Shown: positions 1 to 6,587, counted from the stretch's first letter. The stretch: 9,620 bases of DNA from WVWN01 sp964563535 (GCA_964563535.1 CAZLXP010000102.1:1-9620); one strand, 5' to 3'. Numbers and translations are program-made. The notes: generated from the letters alone by a model not told the origin.

Positions 1-314
1 GGGAACGCCTTTTTCGCGCGGGCCGCGGCGCGCAATAGATCGCGGAGGTGGATAAGCTCGGCGCCCGTCAGGACGCCTTCCAGCTCGAGCCTCTTGAGCA
101 GCGGCCTGACGTCGGACAATCCCGCCAGCGGCATGTCTTTGCCGGCCGACGCGTACGCCATCATCTCGGCCGCTTCGGCCTGACGGCGCCGCGCCGTCGC
201 CGCGTCCGGCGCCATCGCCCGGGCCCGCTCGGCCCCCAGCGGCGAAAACCCGTATGCCGCCACCGCCTCCCGGATGCGGCCGAACTCCAGCGCCTTCAGC
301 GAACCTTCGTCCAT
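1..314 (-). CDS. mutS2: Endonuclease MutS2, N-terminal fragment (runs off left edge)
   Basis: The reverse strand encodes about 104 residues beginning MDEGSLKALEFGRIREAVAA, followed by MPLAGLSDVRPLLKRLELEG and a helical stretch ending AKKAF. From family knowledge this matches the start of MutS2: a first helix with LEF..IRE, then a PL.GL.D.RP.LKR segment, then an L..L...L.AA helix. MutS2 is a MutS-related ATPase with a C-terminal Smr nuclease domain, linked to suppression of homologous recombination and to rescue of collided ribosomes. The ATPase and Smr parts lie outside the window, so integrity cannot be judged. I chose ATG at 314; an in-frame GTG at 320 would add two residues. No Shine-Dalgarno sequence precedes either start, and a -10 element sits almost on top of them. 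The gene is transcribed away from the phosphate block. The assignment rests on recalled family patterns, not on an alignment. Confidence 0.85.
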   Translation of the reverse strand, partial: MDEGSLKALEFGRIREAVAAYGFSPLGAERARAMAPDAATARRRQAEAAEMMAYASAGKDMPLAGLSDVRPLLKRLELEGVLTGAELIHLRDLLRAAARAKKAF

Positions 315-321
315 CGGCACG

Positions 322-330
322 AGTATACCA
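322..330 (-). promoter_or_regulatory. Extended -10 promoter for mutS2, predicted leaderless
   Basis: Read on the minus strand this is TGGTATACT: an extended -10 (TG, one base, then TATACT, 5 of 6 matches to TATAAT). Counting from the hexamer as -12 to -7, +1 falls at 315 or 314, exactly at the ATG of mutS2. No convincing -35 hexamer is seen, which fits an extended -10 promoter. No purine-rich ribosome binding site lies upstream. The inference is a leaderless mRNA. Confidence 0.5.
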
Positions 331-488
331 TATAAGGGAACGGGCCGCGAACCTAAGCGTTTCAGTAAGTTACCGAACCGGGTCGCGATTATCCGTAGTT
401 CGGGCGCGGGCCGACCGCCGGGACTCTAAAATTGCAACCCCTAATGATTTGGGAATATTATGTTTAGGCACCCGGACCATTTTTTCGC

Positions 489-516
489 TTGACATTAAGG
501 GCTTGTTATATAAAAT
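489..516 (+). promoter_or_regulatory. Sigma70-type promoter upstream of the porin/pst block
   Basis: A perfect TTGACA (489-494), a 16-base spacer and TAAAAT (511-516) form a strong housekeeping-type promoter, with a transcript start near 523. The leader to the porin ATG would be about 224 bases and contains an intrinsic terminator. Two similar units, GCTTGACA (487) and GCTTGTTA (501), lie 14 bases apart. This could be an activator repeat, but the spacing does not match the 11-base period of a Pho box. Confidence 0.65.
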
Positions 517-622
517 ACGCGCGAATTTTTACCATTTGGCGAAACTATGCGCCGAGAGTTGGACCGCGGCCTAAGTCGCAGGGCCCCGGGCTTCGAAGAG
601 AAGAGAGGGGGTGTATTTTTAT

Positions 623-646
623 AACCCGCGCGGCGGGTTTTTTTTT
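623..646 (+). terminator. Intrinsic terminator inside the porin leader (attenuator or small-RNA end)
   Basis: AACCCGC (623-629) pairs perfectly with GCGGGTT (633-639) around a three-base loop and runs straight into nine T (638-646). This is a textbook rho-independent terminator. It lies between the promoter at 489-516 and the porin start at 747. Transcription from that promoter must therefore either end here, giving an RNA of about 124 bases, or read through to express the porin. No known riboswitch class was recognised in 523-622. Confidence 0.75.
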
Positions 647-746
647 AAAATAGGTCGGGCGGGCCCTCAAGGGTGTATGGCGCAAGGGGGTAAGCCGTCA
701 AATAACGCTCATGCCGTGGCGCGATTAACTCAAAGGAGAAAGGAAA

Positions 747-1895
747 ATGTTAAAAGCTACCAAGTGGTTGTCCGTCACCCTTCTGGCCGCGTCGTTGATG
801 ACGGCGGCCGCGGGGGCCGAATCCTTTAAGGCGCCCGCGCTTTCGGGGACCGTCTTCGCGTATTACCGTTACGACCTCACCAGTATGGACGATTCGTCCC
901 AGGAAGGCGCCAACGAGTTCGACCTAAGCCGCGTCTATATAAACGTTATAGGCGCGGTTACGGAGAAACTCCATTACCGCTTCACCGCGGACGTGGCCCG
1001 CGAGGAAGTGTATAAATACGAGCTCGCGTATAACCCGGAGACCGGCGGGTATACCCTCGTCGAAACCAAGTCCCGCGGCAAGCTCGACTTCTTCGCGAAG
1101 TACGCGTACCTCGACGTACGCGACGTTATCCCGCGCCACGTTATTTACGGCGGCATAGAGAAGACGACGTGGGCCCCGTATGAGCAGGATATCTGGGGTT
1201 GGCGCGTCATCCGCAAGGTAGCGTTCGACGACCGGGGCTACGACGGGACCGCCGACCTGGGCGTCGGCGTCGAGGGTGAATTTGCCGAGGGGCTCGTCGA
1301 GCACCACCTGACGCTGGCCAACGGCGCCGGCTTCAATAAGCCCGAGGACGGCCTTTCGGGCAAGGCGGTGGCCTGGCGGCTGTCGCTCTTCCCGCTCGTC
1401 TCGGACGAGGCGTGGAAAGGGCTCTCGGTGAACGCGGTGGTCAAGGCCGACAACCTGGGCGAGAAGGTCGCCGCGGGCGAGGCTAAGAATCCTATAATGA
1501 TTTACGGCGGCCTGCTCGGCCTGCGGCACGAATTCGTCAACTTCGGCGCCGGGTATTTCGTGAAGTCGAAAGGTGAAGACAACTTAGCCGCCGCTACCGA
1601 GAAGGTCGACGGCAACCTCATGACGGCGTACGCCACCGGGCACTTTAAGGCCACCGAGGGTATGACGGTCCACCCGCTGGTCCGCTACGATATGTACGAG
1701 CCCGATAAGGATACGGCCGACGACGAGCGGACGCTGCTCATCGGCGGCGTCGGCTTCAAGTTCTTCGACGGCGCGTTGGCCCTCATCCCCAACTACCAGA
1801 CGGAGTCGTACAAAGAGCTCAACGAGACGACGGGCGCGACGGAGGACAAGACTAACGACTACGTCTACCTCCACTGCCAGTGGGATTGGAAATAG
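747..1895 (+). CDS. Outer-membrane beta-barrel porin-like protein
   Basis: This 382-residue protein starts with a clear Sec signal peptide: basic N-terminus MLKATK, hydrophobic core to about residue 20, and likely cleavage after AGA (24). The mature chain is rich in alternating aromatic and polar residues typical of transmembrane beta-strands, for example FAYYRYDL near the start, FDLSRVYINV, LHYRFTADV and YVYLHCQWDW at the end. It ends in W-K rather than the common terminal F, so the BAM recognition signal is slightly atypical. Length and pattern resemble the phosphate-selective porin O/P (OprO/OprP) type, but this is not proven. Its position 54 bases before pstS supports a role in outer-membrane phosphate or anion uptake. 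AAAGGAG (732-738) lies eight bases before the ATG and fixes the start. General solute porin is the main alternative. Confidence 0.75.
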   Translation: MLKATKWLSVTLLAASLMTAAAGAESFKAPALSGTVFAYYRYDLTSMDDSSQEGANEFDLSRVYINVIGAVTEKLHYRFTADVAREEVYKYELAYNPETGGYTLVETKSRGKLDFFAKYAYLDVRDVIPRHVIYGGIEKTTWAPYEQDIWGWRVIRKVAFDDRGYDGTADLGVGVEGEFAEGLVEHHLTLANGAGFNKPEDGLSGKAVAWRLSLFPLVSDEAWKGLSVNAVVKADNLGEKVAAGEAKNPIMIYGGLLGLRHEFVNFGAGYFVKSKGEDNLAAATEKVDGNLMTAYATGHFKATEGMTVHPLVRYDMYEPDKDTADDERTLLIGGVGFKFFDGALALIPNYQTESYKELNETTGATEDKTNDYVYLHCQWDWK

Positions 1896-1949
1896 ACCCG
1901 TCGCGTTGACGGCGTATTTATCCATCCATCGGAGAGGAGTAGAAGAACG

Positions 1950-2864
1950 ATGAGAGATATACGCTACGTAATCCGGGCGTCGCTGGCCGCGGCGCTGGCG
2001 CTCTCCTTCGGCGGGTGCAAGAAGGCCGAGAGGGAGGGCGCCGCGGAGACGGCCGGCGTCAACGGTACCATCCAGGTCAAAGGCTCCGACACGCTCCTCA
2101 TGCTCAGCCAACGCTGGGCGGAGGCGTTTATGGCCGAGAACCCGGCGGCCGTGGTCCAGGTTACGGGCGGCGGCTCGGGCGTCGGCATCAAAGCCCTCAT
2201 TGACGGCTCCACCGACGTCTGTAACGCCTCCCGGCCGATGAAGGACGAGGAGCGGGCCGAAGCCTCGGCCAAGGGCGTTTCGCCGACGGAAATTAAAGTC
2301 GCCATGGACGGGATATCTTTTGTCGTGAACCCGGCGAACCCGCTGGAAGAGGTCACGATGGCGCAACTCGGCGATATTTATAAGGGGAAGGTCAAGGACT
2401 GGGGCGCGCTGGGGGGCGGCGGTAAAATTATGTGCTACGGCCGCCAGTCGACCTCCGGCACCTACGACTTCGTCAAGGAGCACGTCCTGAGTAAAGAGGA
2501 CTACCGCTCCGACATCCAGGAGATGCAGGGCAACGCGCTCTTGTGCGACGCCGTCGCGAAGGATAAAAACGGCATCGCGTACGTCGGCGTCGGCTACGCC
2601 GCGAAGCGCAGCGACCTCAAGATCCTGGCCGTCAAGAAGGACGACGCCTCGCCGGCGGTGAAACCGGGCCTGGCGACGGTCGCCGACGGCTCCTATCCCA
2701 TCAGCCGTTTCCTCTTCAATTATGTGAACGGCAAGCCGACCGGCGTCACGGGGGCCTTCATCGCCTTCGCGCTCTCGGCTGAGGGCCAGAAGGTCGCGGA
2801 GGAGGTCGAGTATATCGGCCTTCCCGCGGATATGCGCGCTCAAGAGCTCGCGAAGATAGAATAA
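1950..2864 (+). CDS. pstS: Phosphate ABC transporter substrate-binding lipoprotein PstS
   Basis: This 304-residue periplasmic binding protein captures phosphate for the PstCAB transporter. The first 23 residues form a lipoprotein signal (MRDIRYVIRASL, hydrophobic core, then LSFGGC). Cys23 is the predicted lipidation site, although phenylalanine at -3 is not the usual lipobox residue. Family phosphate-contact segments are visible: VKGSDTLL (43-50), TGGGSGVGIKAL (72-83), D89 with SRPM (94-97), and the second-lobe motif GRQSTSGTYDF (164-174), where arginine and serine normally hold the anion. About 300 residues is normal for short-form PstS. GAGAGGAG (1932-1939) precedes the ATG by ten bases. 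The porin lies 54 bases upstream and pstC 123 bases downstream, separated by GC-rich hairpins that may keep pstS mRNA more abundant than the permease message. Confidence 0.92.
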   Translation: MRDIRYVIRASLAAALALSFGGCKKAEREGAAETAGVNGTIQVKGSDTLLMLSQRWAEAFMAENPAAVVQVTGGGSGVGIKALIDGSTDVCNASRPMKDEERAEASAKGVSPTEIKVAMDGISFVVNPANPLEEVTMAQLGDIYKGKVKDWGALGGGGKIMCYGRQSTSGTYDFVKEHVLSKEDYRSDIQEMQGNALLCDAVAKDKNGIAYVGVGYAAKRSDLKILAVKKDDASPAVKPGLATVADGSYPISRFLFNYVNGKPTGVTGAFIAFALSAEGQKVAEEVEYIGLPADMRAQELAKIE

Positions 2865-2882
2865 CGTCTCGGGCCCGGCGCA

Positions 2883-2898
2883 CGGCGGCAAACCGCCG
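2883..2898 (+). other. Small GC hairpin after pstS
   Basis: CGGCGG (2883-2888) pairs with CCGCCG (2893-2898) around a CAAA loop. The downstream ACAAAAATGAT is A-rich rather than T-rich, so this is not a standard terminator. It may act as an RNA-stability or processing element for the pstS message. Confidence 0.45.
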
Positions 2899-2920
2899 GA
2901 CAAAAATGATATCGCCTCCT

Positions 2921-2959
2921 CCCGGGGGGCCGGACCGCTTTCGGCGCGGCGGCCCCGGG
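2921..2959 (+). other. Long GC-rich hairpin between pstS and pstC
   Basis: CCCGG (2921-2925) and GGCC (2928-2931) pair with GGCC (2951-2954) and CCGGG (2955-2959), with a two-base bulge and a roughly 19-base loop that can itself fold. No T-tract follows. Its position after the binding-protein gene suggests a barrier to 3' exonucleases or partial attenuation, giving more PstS than PstC/A/B. Confidence 0.45.
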
Positions 2960-2987
2960 CGGGCCGTCCTCATCCCGGATACGCGTT

Positions 2988-4019
2988 ATGAGCCGCAGTT
3001 GGACAAAGTTTCTTAAATACGCGCTCCCGGCGGCGATGGTTTTGCTTTCTTTCGCCGTGGTGGGAGTGATCGGGTGGTTGCTGTTTTGGGGCGGCCTCGC
3101 CGCGTTGGGCGGCCAGCTCGCGAACCGCGTCGCGGCGCGGCTGGTCCCGCGAAAAACGCGAGAGGCCGCCGTAAACGCGGCCATTACGGTCGCCGGCTAT
3201 TCCGCCATCGTAATCATCGCTTTCATTTTCCTTTTTATTTTCAAAGAAGGACTGGCCGCGTTCCGCGAGGTCCCGGCGGGCGAGTTCTTGAAAACGATTT
3301 GGCAACCGGCGGCTACGGTCCCGAAATACGGCATTCTACCGCTCGCGGCCGGTACCGTTATGGTCACGGCCATCGCGATGGCGGTCGCGATCCCGCTGGG
3401 GCTGGGGACGGCGGTCTACCTCTCGGAGGTGGCGGGCAGGCGTGAGCGCGAGTTCGTGAAGCCGGTGGTGGAGCTTTTATCGGCCGTCCCGTCCGTCGTT
3501 TACGGCCTTTTGGGTATGGTCGTCCTCGGCGACGTGTTACCCGCGGTTACCGGCACCCCCTTCCGCCTCAACGCCGTAAACGGCGGGATAATATTGGCCA
3601 TAATGTTGACGCCGATGCTGGCCTCTCTCGCCGAGGATGCGCTGTACAGCGTGCCGCGCTCGTACCGGGTGGCCTCTTTCGCGCTGGGCGCGACGCGGTG
3701 GGAGACGACGCGGCGCGCCGTCGTGCCGGCGGCGGCCTCGGGCGTCGCCGCGGCGATATTGTTGTCGGTGGCGCGGACGCTGGGCGAGACGATGGCCGTC
3801 CTCCTGGCGACGGGGAATATGGCGGCCTTCACGCTCAACCCGCTGTCATCGGTGCGCACTATTACCGCCACCATAGCCATCGAGATGGGCGAGGCGGCCT
3901 TCGGCGGCGAACATTATCACGTCCTGTTCGCGCTGGGCGTGGTGCTGTTCACCATCACGTTCGTCGTCAACTTAACGTCGCAGGCGATTATGGACCGTTT
4001 CGCCCGTAAGTTCAGGTGA
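2988..4019 (+). CDS. pstC: Phosphate ABC transporter permease PstC, with N-terminal extension
   Basis: This 343-residue inner-membrane protein is one half of the phosphate channel. The permease hallmark (EAA loop that docks on the ATPase) is at 216-238, with EDALYSVPRSYR then ALGATRW. The PstC-typical ELLSAVPSVVYGLLG lies at 162-176, and hydrophobic helices fill the rest. From memory, most PstC proteins begin near KTRE (56-59), followed by the helix at about 66-85. Here roughly 55 extra residues precede it, including a hydrophobic stretch (about 12-42). Either there is an added membrane helix or the true start lies downstream. No Shine-Dalgarno site precedes ATG 2988, and none is obvious before the internal ATG at 3036, so the start is uncertain. 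The stop overlaps the pstA ribosome binding site. Confidence 0.9.
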   Translation: MSRSWTKFLKYALPAAMVLLSFAVVGVIGWLLFWGGLAALGGQLANRVAARLVPRKTREAAVNAAITVAGYSAIVIIAFIFLFIFKEGLAAFREVPAGEFLKTIWQPAATVPKYGILPLAAGTVMVTAIAMAVAIPLGLGTAVYLSEVAGRREREFVKPVVELLSAVPSVVYGLLGMVVLGDVLPAVTGTPFRLNAVNGGIILAIMLTPMLASLAEDALYSVPRSYRVASFALGATRWETTRRAVVPAAASGVAAAILLSVARTLGETMAVLLATGNMAAFTLNPLSSVRTITATIAIEMGEAAFGGEHYHVLFALGVVLFTITFVVNLTSQAIMDRFARKFR

Positions 4020-4021
4020 TC
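4014..4021 (+). promoter_or_regulatory. Ribosome binding site deciding the TTG start of pstA
   Basis: AGGTGATC matches the usual 16S 3'-end complement (AGGAGGTGATC) over eight consecutive bases and contains the pstC stop codon TGA (4017-4019). It ends five bases before TTG 4027. This supports the rare TTG start and suggests that ribosomes finishing pstC restart on pstA. Confidence 0.6.
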
Positions 4022-4026
4022 GGAGA

Positions 4027-4920
4027 TTGGCGGTACAAAATAAAATTACGGTCCAAAAGGGCCTGACGCCCGGCCGGAAGATCGCGAACGCGCTTATGAA
4101 GCAGGTCTTCCGGGTCGTAACGTACGTGGTGGTGGCCGTTTTCGGCGGCATCGCGGCGTACATTTTTATGCGGGCGTGGCCGGTATTAAGTTGGACTTTC
4201 ATCACCCAACCGCCCCGGCACGGCATGTTGGCCGGCGGCGTGTCGACGTGCATCTACGGTACGGTCGCGCTTTTGACGTTGACGTCGGCCTTGGCTGTTC
4301 CGTTGGGCGTCGCCGCCGCGGTATACCTGAACGAGTTTATAGGATGGGGCAAAAGGGCGCGGGTCGTGCGCGCGGCGGTCAACAATCTGGCCGGCGTGCC
4401 CTCCATCGTCTTCGGCCTCTTCGGCCTGGCTTTCTTCGTCGTCTTCCTCAAGATAGGGGCGTCTATTTTGGCCGCCTCGCTGACGCTCGCGATCGTCGTA
4501 TTGCCCATCGTTATAGTCTCGACGGAGGAGGCGCTCAAGGCGGTGCCGCGCGATTATAAGCTGGGCTCGGCGGCGTTGGGGGCGACGCGGTGGCAGACGA
4601 TCTCTAAGGTGACGCTGCCGCAGGCGGTCCCCGGGATCATAACGGGGACGATTTTGTCGATAGGCCGGGTGGCGGGCGAGACGGCGCCCATCCTCTTCAC
4701 CGGCGCCGCGTTCTACCTCCCGCGCCTGCCGGACCATCCGCGGGAGCAGTTTATGGAGCTCTCGTACCATATCTTCGCGATGGCGACGCAGGCCTCGGAT
4801 ATCACGAAGTCCACCCCCATCGCCTTCGGGACGGCGTTCGTTCTGATCGTCCTGGTATTCGCCTTTAATCTAATCGGGGTCCTCTATCGCGCGCGGCTGA
4901 GGGGGCGCAAAGCGTGGTAG
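4027..4920 (+). CDS. pstA: Phosphate ABC transporter permease PstA
   Basis: This 297-residue protein is the partner of PstC in the inner-membrane phosphate channel. It has a basic cytoplasmic N-terminus, a first membrane helix at about 27-47, and the PstA-like VNNLAGVPSIVFGLFGLAF at 118-136. The EAA loop is at 167-189 (EEALKAVPRDYK then ALGATRW), and the last helix precedes a basic tail. Length is normal for the family. The start is TTG, seven bases after the pstC stop, backed by the strong ribosome binding site at 4014-4021. The only nearby ATG is codon 24 (4096), which would keep all helices and is the alternative start. The 3' end overlaps pstB by seven bases, so translation is probably coupled along pstC-pstA-pstB. 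Confidence 0.92.
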   Translation: MAVQNKITVQKGLTPGRKIANALMKQVFRVVTYVVVAVFGGIAAYIFMRAWPVLSWTFITQPPRHGMLAGGVSTCIYGTVALLTLTSALAVPLGVAAAVYLNEFIGWGKRARVVRAAVNNLAGVPSIVFGLFGLAFFVVFLKIGASILAASLTLAIVVLPIVIVSTEEALKAVPRDYKLGSAALGATRWQTISKVTLPQAVPGIITGTILSIGRVAGETAPILFTGAAFYLPRLPDHPREQFMELSYHIFAMATQASDITKSTPIAFGTAFVLIVLVFAFNLIGVLYRARLRGRKAW

Positions 4921-5672
4921 CGCCCATCGTAACGTACGACGGGTTCTCGTTCTGGTACGGCGACTTCCAAGCCCTCTACGACTTGGACCTGGACGTAGCG
5001 CCGCGCTCGGTAACGGCGATTATCGGCCCTTCGGGTTGCGGCAAGTCGACGTTGATTAAATCCGTGAACCGCATCGTCGAGCTCGAGGCCAACGTCCGCG
5101 TCGACGGCAAGATACTCTTGGAGGGCGAGGATATTTACGCGCCGGGGGTGGACCTCGTCTCGCTGAGGCGCCGGGTCGGCATGGTATTCCAAAAGCCCAA
5201 CCCCTTCCCGATGTCGGTCTTCGACAACGTGGCGTACGGGCCGCGGCTGTTCGGCGTGACGAGGAGGGCGGATGTGGAGAGGGTCGTGGAGGAGTCGCTG
5301 AAACGGGCGGCGCTGTGGCCCGAGGTCCGCGACCGTTTGCGTTCGTCGGCGCTGCGGCTCTCGGGGGGCCAGCAGCAGCGCCTTTGCATCGCGCGGTGCC
5401 TGGCCGTAGAGCCGGAGGTCCTGCTTATGGACGAGCCGGCGGCCTCCCTCGACCCCACGTCGACGCAGAAGATCGAGGATTTAATAATTGAGCTTAAGAA
5501 AAATTATACTATTATTATCGTGACGCACAATATGCAGCAGGCGGCGCGCATCTCGAGCCGGACCGCCTTCCTCCTCGACGGCCGGTTGGTGGAGGTAAAC
5601 GACACCGAGACGATGTTCACCCGTCCCGCGAACAAGATAACCGAGGACTACATCACCGGCCGCTTCGGCTAG
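4914..5672 (+). CDS. pstB: Phosphate ABC transporter ATP-binding protein PstB
   Basis: This 252-residue ATPase drives PstSCA. All nucleotide-binding motifs are intact: Walker A GPSGCGKST (38-46), Q-loop with the PstB-typical FQKPNPFP (92-99), signature LSGGQQQR (149-156), Walker B VLLMDEP (169-175), D-loop SLDP (178-181) and switch His205 in VTH. The N-x-F-P-x-S context after the Q-loop and the closing ITEDYITGRFG are characteristic of PstB rather than of other importers. The start is GTG, overlapping the pstA stop by seven bases, with TGAGGGGG (4898-4905) eight bases upstream. phoU follows after 28 bases. A short AT-rich island at 5481-5518 within the gene carries promoter-like hexamers. Confidence 0.95.
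   Translation: MVAPIVTYDGFSFWYGDFQALYDLDLDVAPRSVTAIIGPSGCGKSTLIKSVNRIVELEANVRVDGKILLEGEDIYAPGVDLVSLRRRVGMVFQKPNPFPMSVFDNVAYGPRLFGVTRRADVERVVEESLKRAALWPEVRDRLRSSALRLSGGQQQRLCIARCLAVEPEVLLMDEPAASLDPTSTQKIEDLIIELKKNYTIIIVTHNMQQAARISSRTAFLLDGRLVEVNDTETMFTRPANKITEDYITGRFG
5488..5515 (+). promoter_or_regulatory. Promoter-like sequence inside pstB, possibly serving phoU
   Basis: TTGAGC (5488-5493), a 16-base spacer and TATTAT (5510-5515) sit in an AT-rich island within the otherwise GC-rich pstB. Transcription would begin near 5522, about 180 bases before the phoU ATG. The coding constraint (a run of isoleucines) partly explains the AT content, so the call is tentative. Confidence 0.25.
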
Positions 5673-5700
5673 GGGCGGTGGGGCAGCGGGGAGTTACGCC

Positions 5701-6390
5701 ATGGCGCCCGAAAAACATTTCCACGAAGAGCTGGCCGAAGTCAACGATATGCTGCTCGGCATGAGCAGTTTGGTGTTGGAGATTTTCGACGACGCCGTCG
5801 AGAGCGTGTTGAACGATAACCCGGCGCAGGCGCACAAGGTCATCGACGAGCGCGGCCGGGTGGACAGCCTGGAGGTCGCCATCGAGGAGCGTTGTCTTGC
5901 GCTCATCGCGCTCCACCAACCGGTCGCCGTAGACCTGCGGATGATAATTACGGCCATAAACATCATTCGCGACCTCGAGCGCATCGACGACATTTCGATC
6001 GACATCTGCCAGGACGCGTTGGGCCTCCACGAGCTTAAGAATAAGCCGGCCTCGTTGTTCGACCTGCCGTCGTTAGCGCGGGTATCGGGCGCTATGGTTC
6101 ACGACGCCGTGCGGGCCTTCGTCAACAGGGACCCGGGATGGGCGCGGCGGGTGTGCGAACGCGACGACGAGGCCGACGACCTCGAGCGCAAGATATACCG
6201 CGATATCATCGCCTACGCCGAGAGAAATCCGGCCGAGGTCGGCGCCTGCGTCCACCTCTTGACCATCGCCCGGGCGCTCGAGCGCGTCGCGGACCACTCT
6301 ACCAACATCGGCGAGATGGTCGTCTACCTGATGACGGCCAAAATCATCAAACACCATCACGACGTCGCGGTGGAGGACGGCGGCGCTTAG
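5701..6390 (+). CDS. phoU: Phosphate transport regulator PhoU
   Basis: This 229-residue all-helical cytoplasmic protein contains the two PhoU three-helix bundles. The first signature is LRMIITAINIIRDLERIDD (79-97) and the second is TIARALERVADHSTNIGEMV (about 188-207). Both carry the acidic/arginine metal-binding pattern R-x-L-E-R-x-x-D. Length matches typical PhoU. PhoU restrains Pst transport and, in well-studied bacteria, signals phosphate sufficiency to the PhoR kinase; no PhoR or PhoB lies in this window. The CGGGGAG (5687-5693) ribosome site is seven bases before the ATG. Its place directly after pstB is the classic pstSCAB-phoU order. The C-terminal tail (KHHHD...EDGGA) is polar. The stop codon sits in the loop of a strong hairpin. 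Confidence 0.95.
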   Translation: MAPEKHFHEELAEVNDMLLGMSSLVLEIFDDAVESVLNDNPAQAHKVIDERGRVDSLEVAIEERCLALIALHQPVAVDLRMIITAINIIRDLERIDDISIDICQDALGLHELKNKPASLFDLPSLARVSGAMVHDAVRAFVNRDPGWARRVCERDDEADDLERKIYRDIIAYAERNPAEVGACVHLLTIARALERVADHSTNIGEMVVYLMTAKIIKHHHDVAVEDGGA

Positions 6391-6400
6391 GGGCGCCGCC
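6379..6400 (+). terminator. Strong GC hairpin spanning the phoU stop codon
   Basis: GGCGGCGC (6379-6386) pairs perfectly with GCGCCGCC (6393-6400); the six-base loop contains the TAG stop. An outer GGAC/GTCC pairing extends it across a small internal loop. No T-tract follows, so it could be a rho-assisted terminator or a 3'-end stabiliser. The palindrome GGTCGCGACC (6408-6417) and a short stem GCCGC/GCGGC (6437-6449) lie just beyond. The rest of 6450-6587 shows no gene. Confidence 0.45.
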
Positions 6401-6587
6401 TGCGTCCGGTCGCGACCTCCGTTCGAACGCGGCATAGCCGCTCAGCGGCGTATATTTCCCCTCGCCTTCATACGTCAAAAATACGGCCCCCGAAAGTCGC
6501 TGCGTCATTATGGCGCGTCGCGCCCCTGAGCCGACGGGCTATTCGAATTGTTTTAAGGCCGCCGGGGTAGGCTAAGCGGCGTTTTAA

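Larger units (their letters stand above)
321..746. other. Divergent intergenic region between mutS2 and the porin gene
   Basis: These 426 bases carry no credible protein gene; the short frames here lack ribosome binding sites and family resemblance. From left to right the region holds the mutS2 promoter (322-330), a GC-rich stretch, an AT-rich patch around 425-470 containing TTTGGGAATAT (448-458) flanked by the loose inverted repeat CCTAA/TTAGG, the plus-strand promoter (489-516), a probable transcribed leader from about 523, an intrinsic terminator (623-646), and the porin ribosome binding site (732-738). I looked for a canonical Pho box (two CTGTCA-like repeats 11 bases apart) and did not find one. 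Confidence 0.6.

Noticed and set aside
48..335. Plus-strand frame opposite the mutS2 start
   Set aside because: Arginine-rich shadow with no ribosome site; the minus-strand product matches MutS2.
487..508. Possible Pho box (GCTTGACA / GCTTGTTA)
   Set aside because: The repeat period is 14 bases rather than 11 and the units do not resemble CTGTCA; the first unit is explained by the -35 hexamer.
611..829. Small plus-strand frame (72 codons) crossing the terminator and porin start
   Set aside because: It includes the terminator T-run as a poly-Phe segment and overlaps the porin signal peptide out of frame.
924..1529. Minus-strand frame (201 codons) inside the porin gene
   Set aside because: Shadow of a gene with a signal peptide and good ribosome site; the antisense protein has no recognisable domain.
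1584..2903. Long minus-strand frame (439 codons) opposite the porin end and pstS
   Set aside because: It lies across two well-supported plus-strand genes, is arginine- and valine-rich as expected for a GC-rich shadow frame, and shows no family motif.
6391..6587. A structured non-coding RNA gene in the gap after phoU
   Set aside because: Only short local stems are visible; there is no promoter before them, no terminator after them and no recognisable RNA family.
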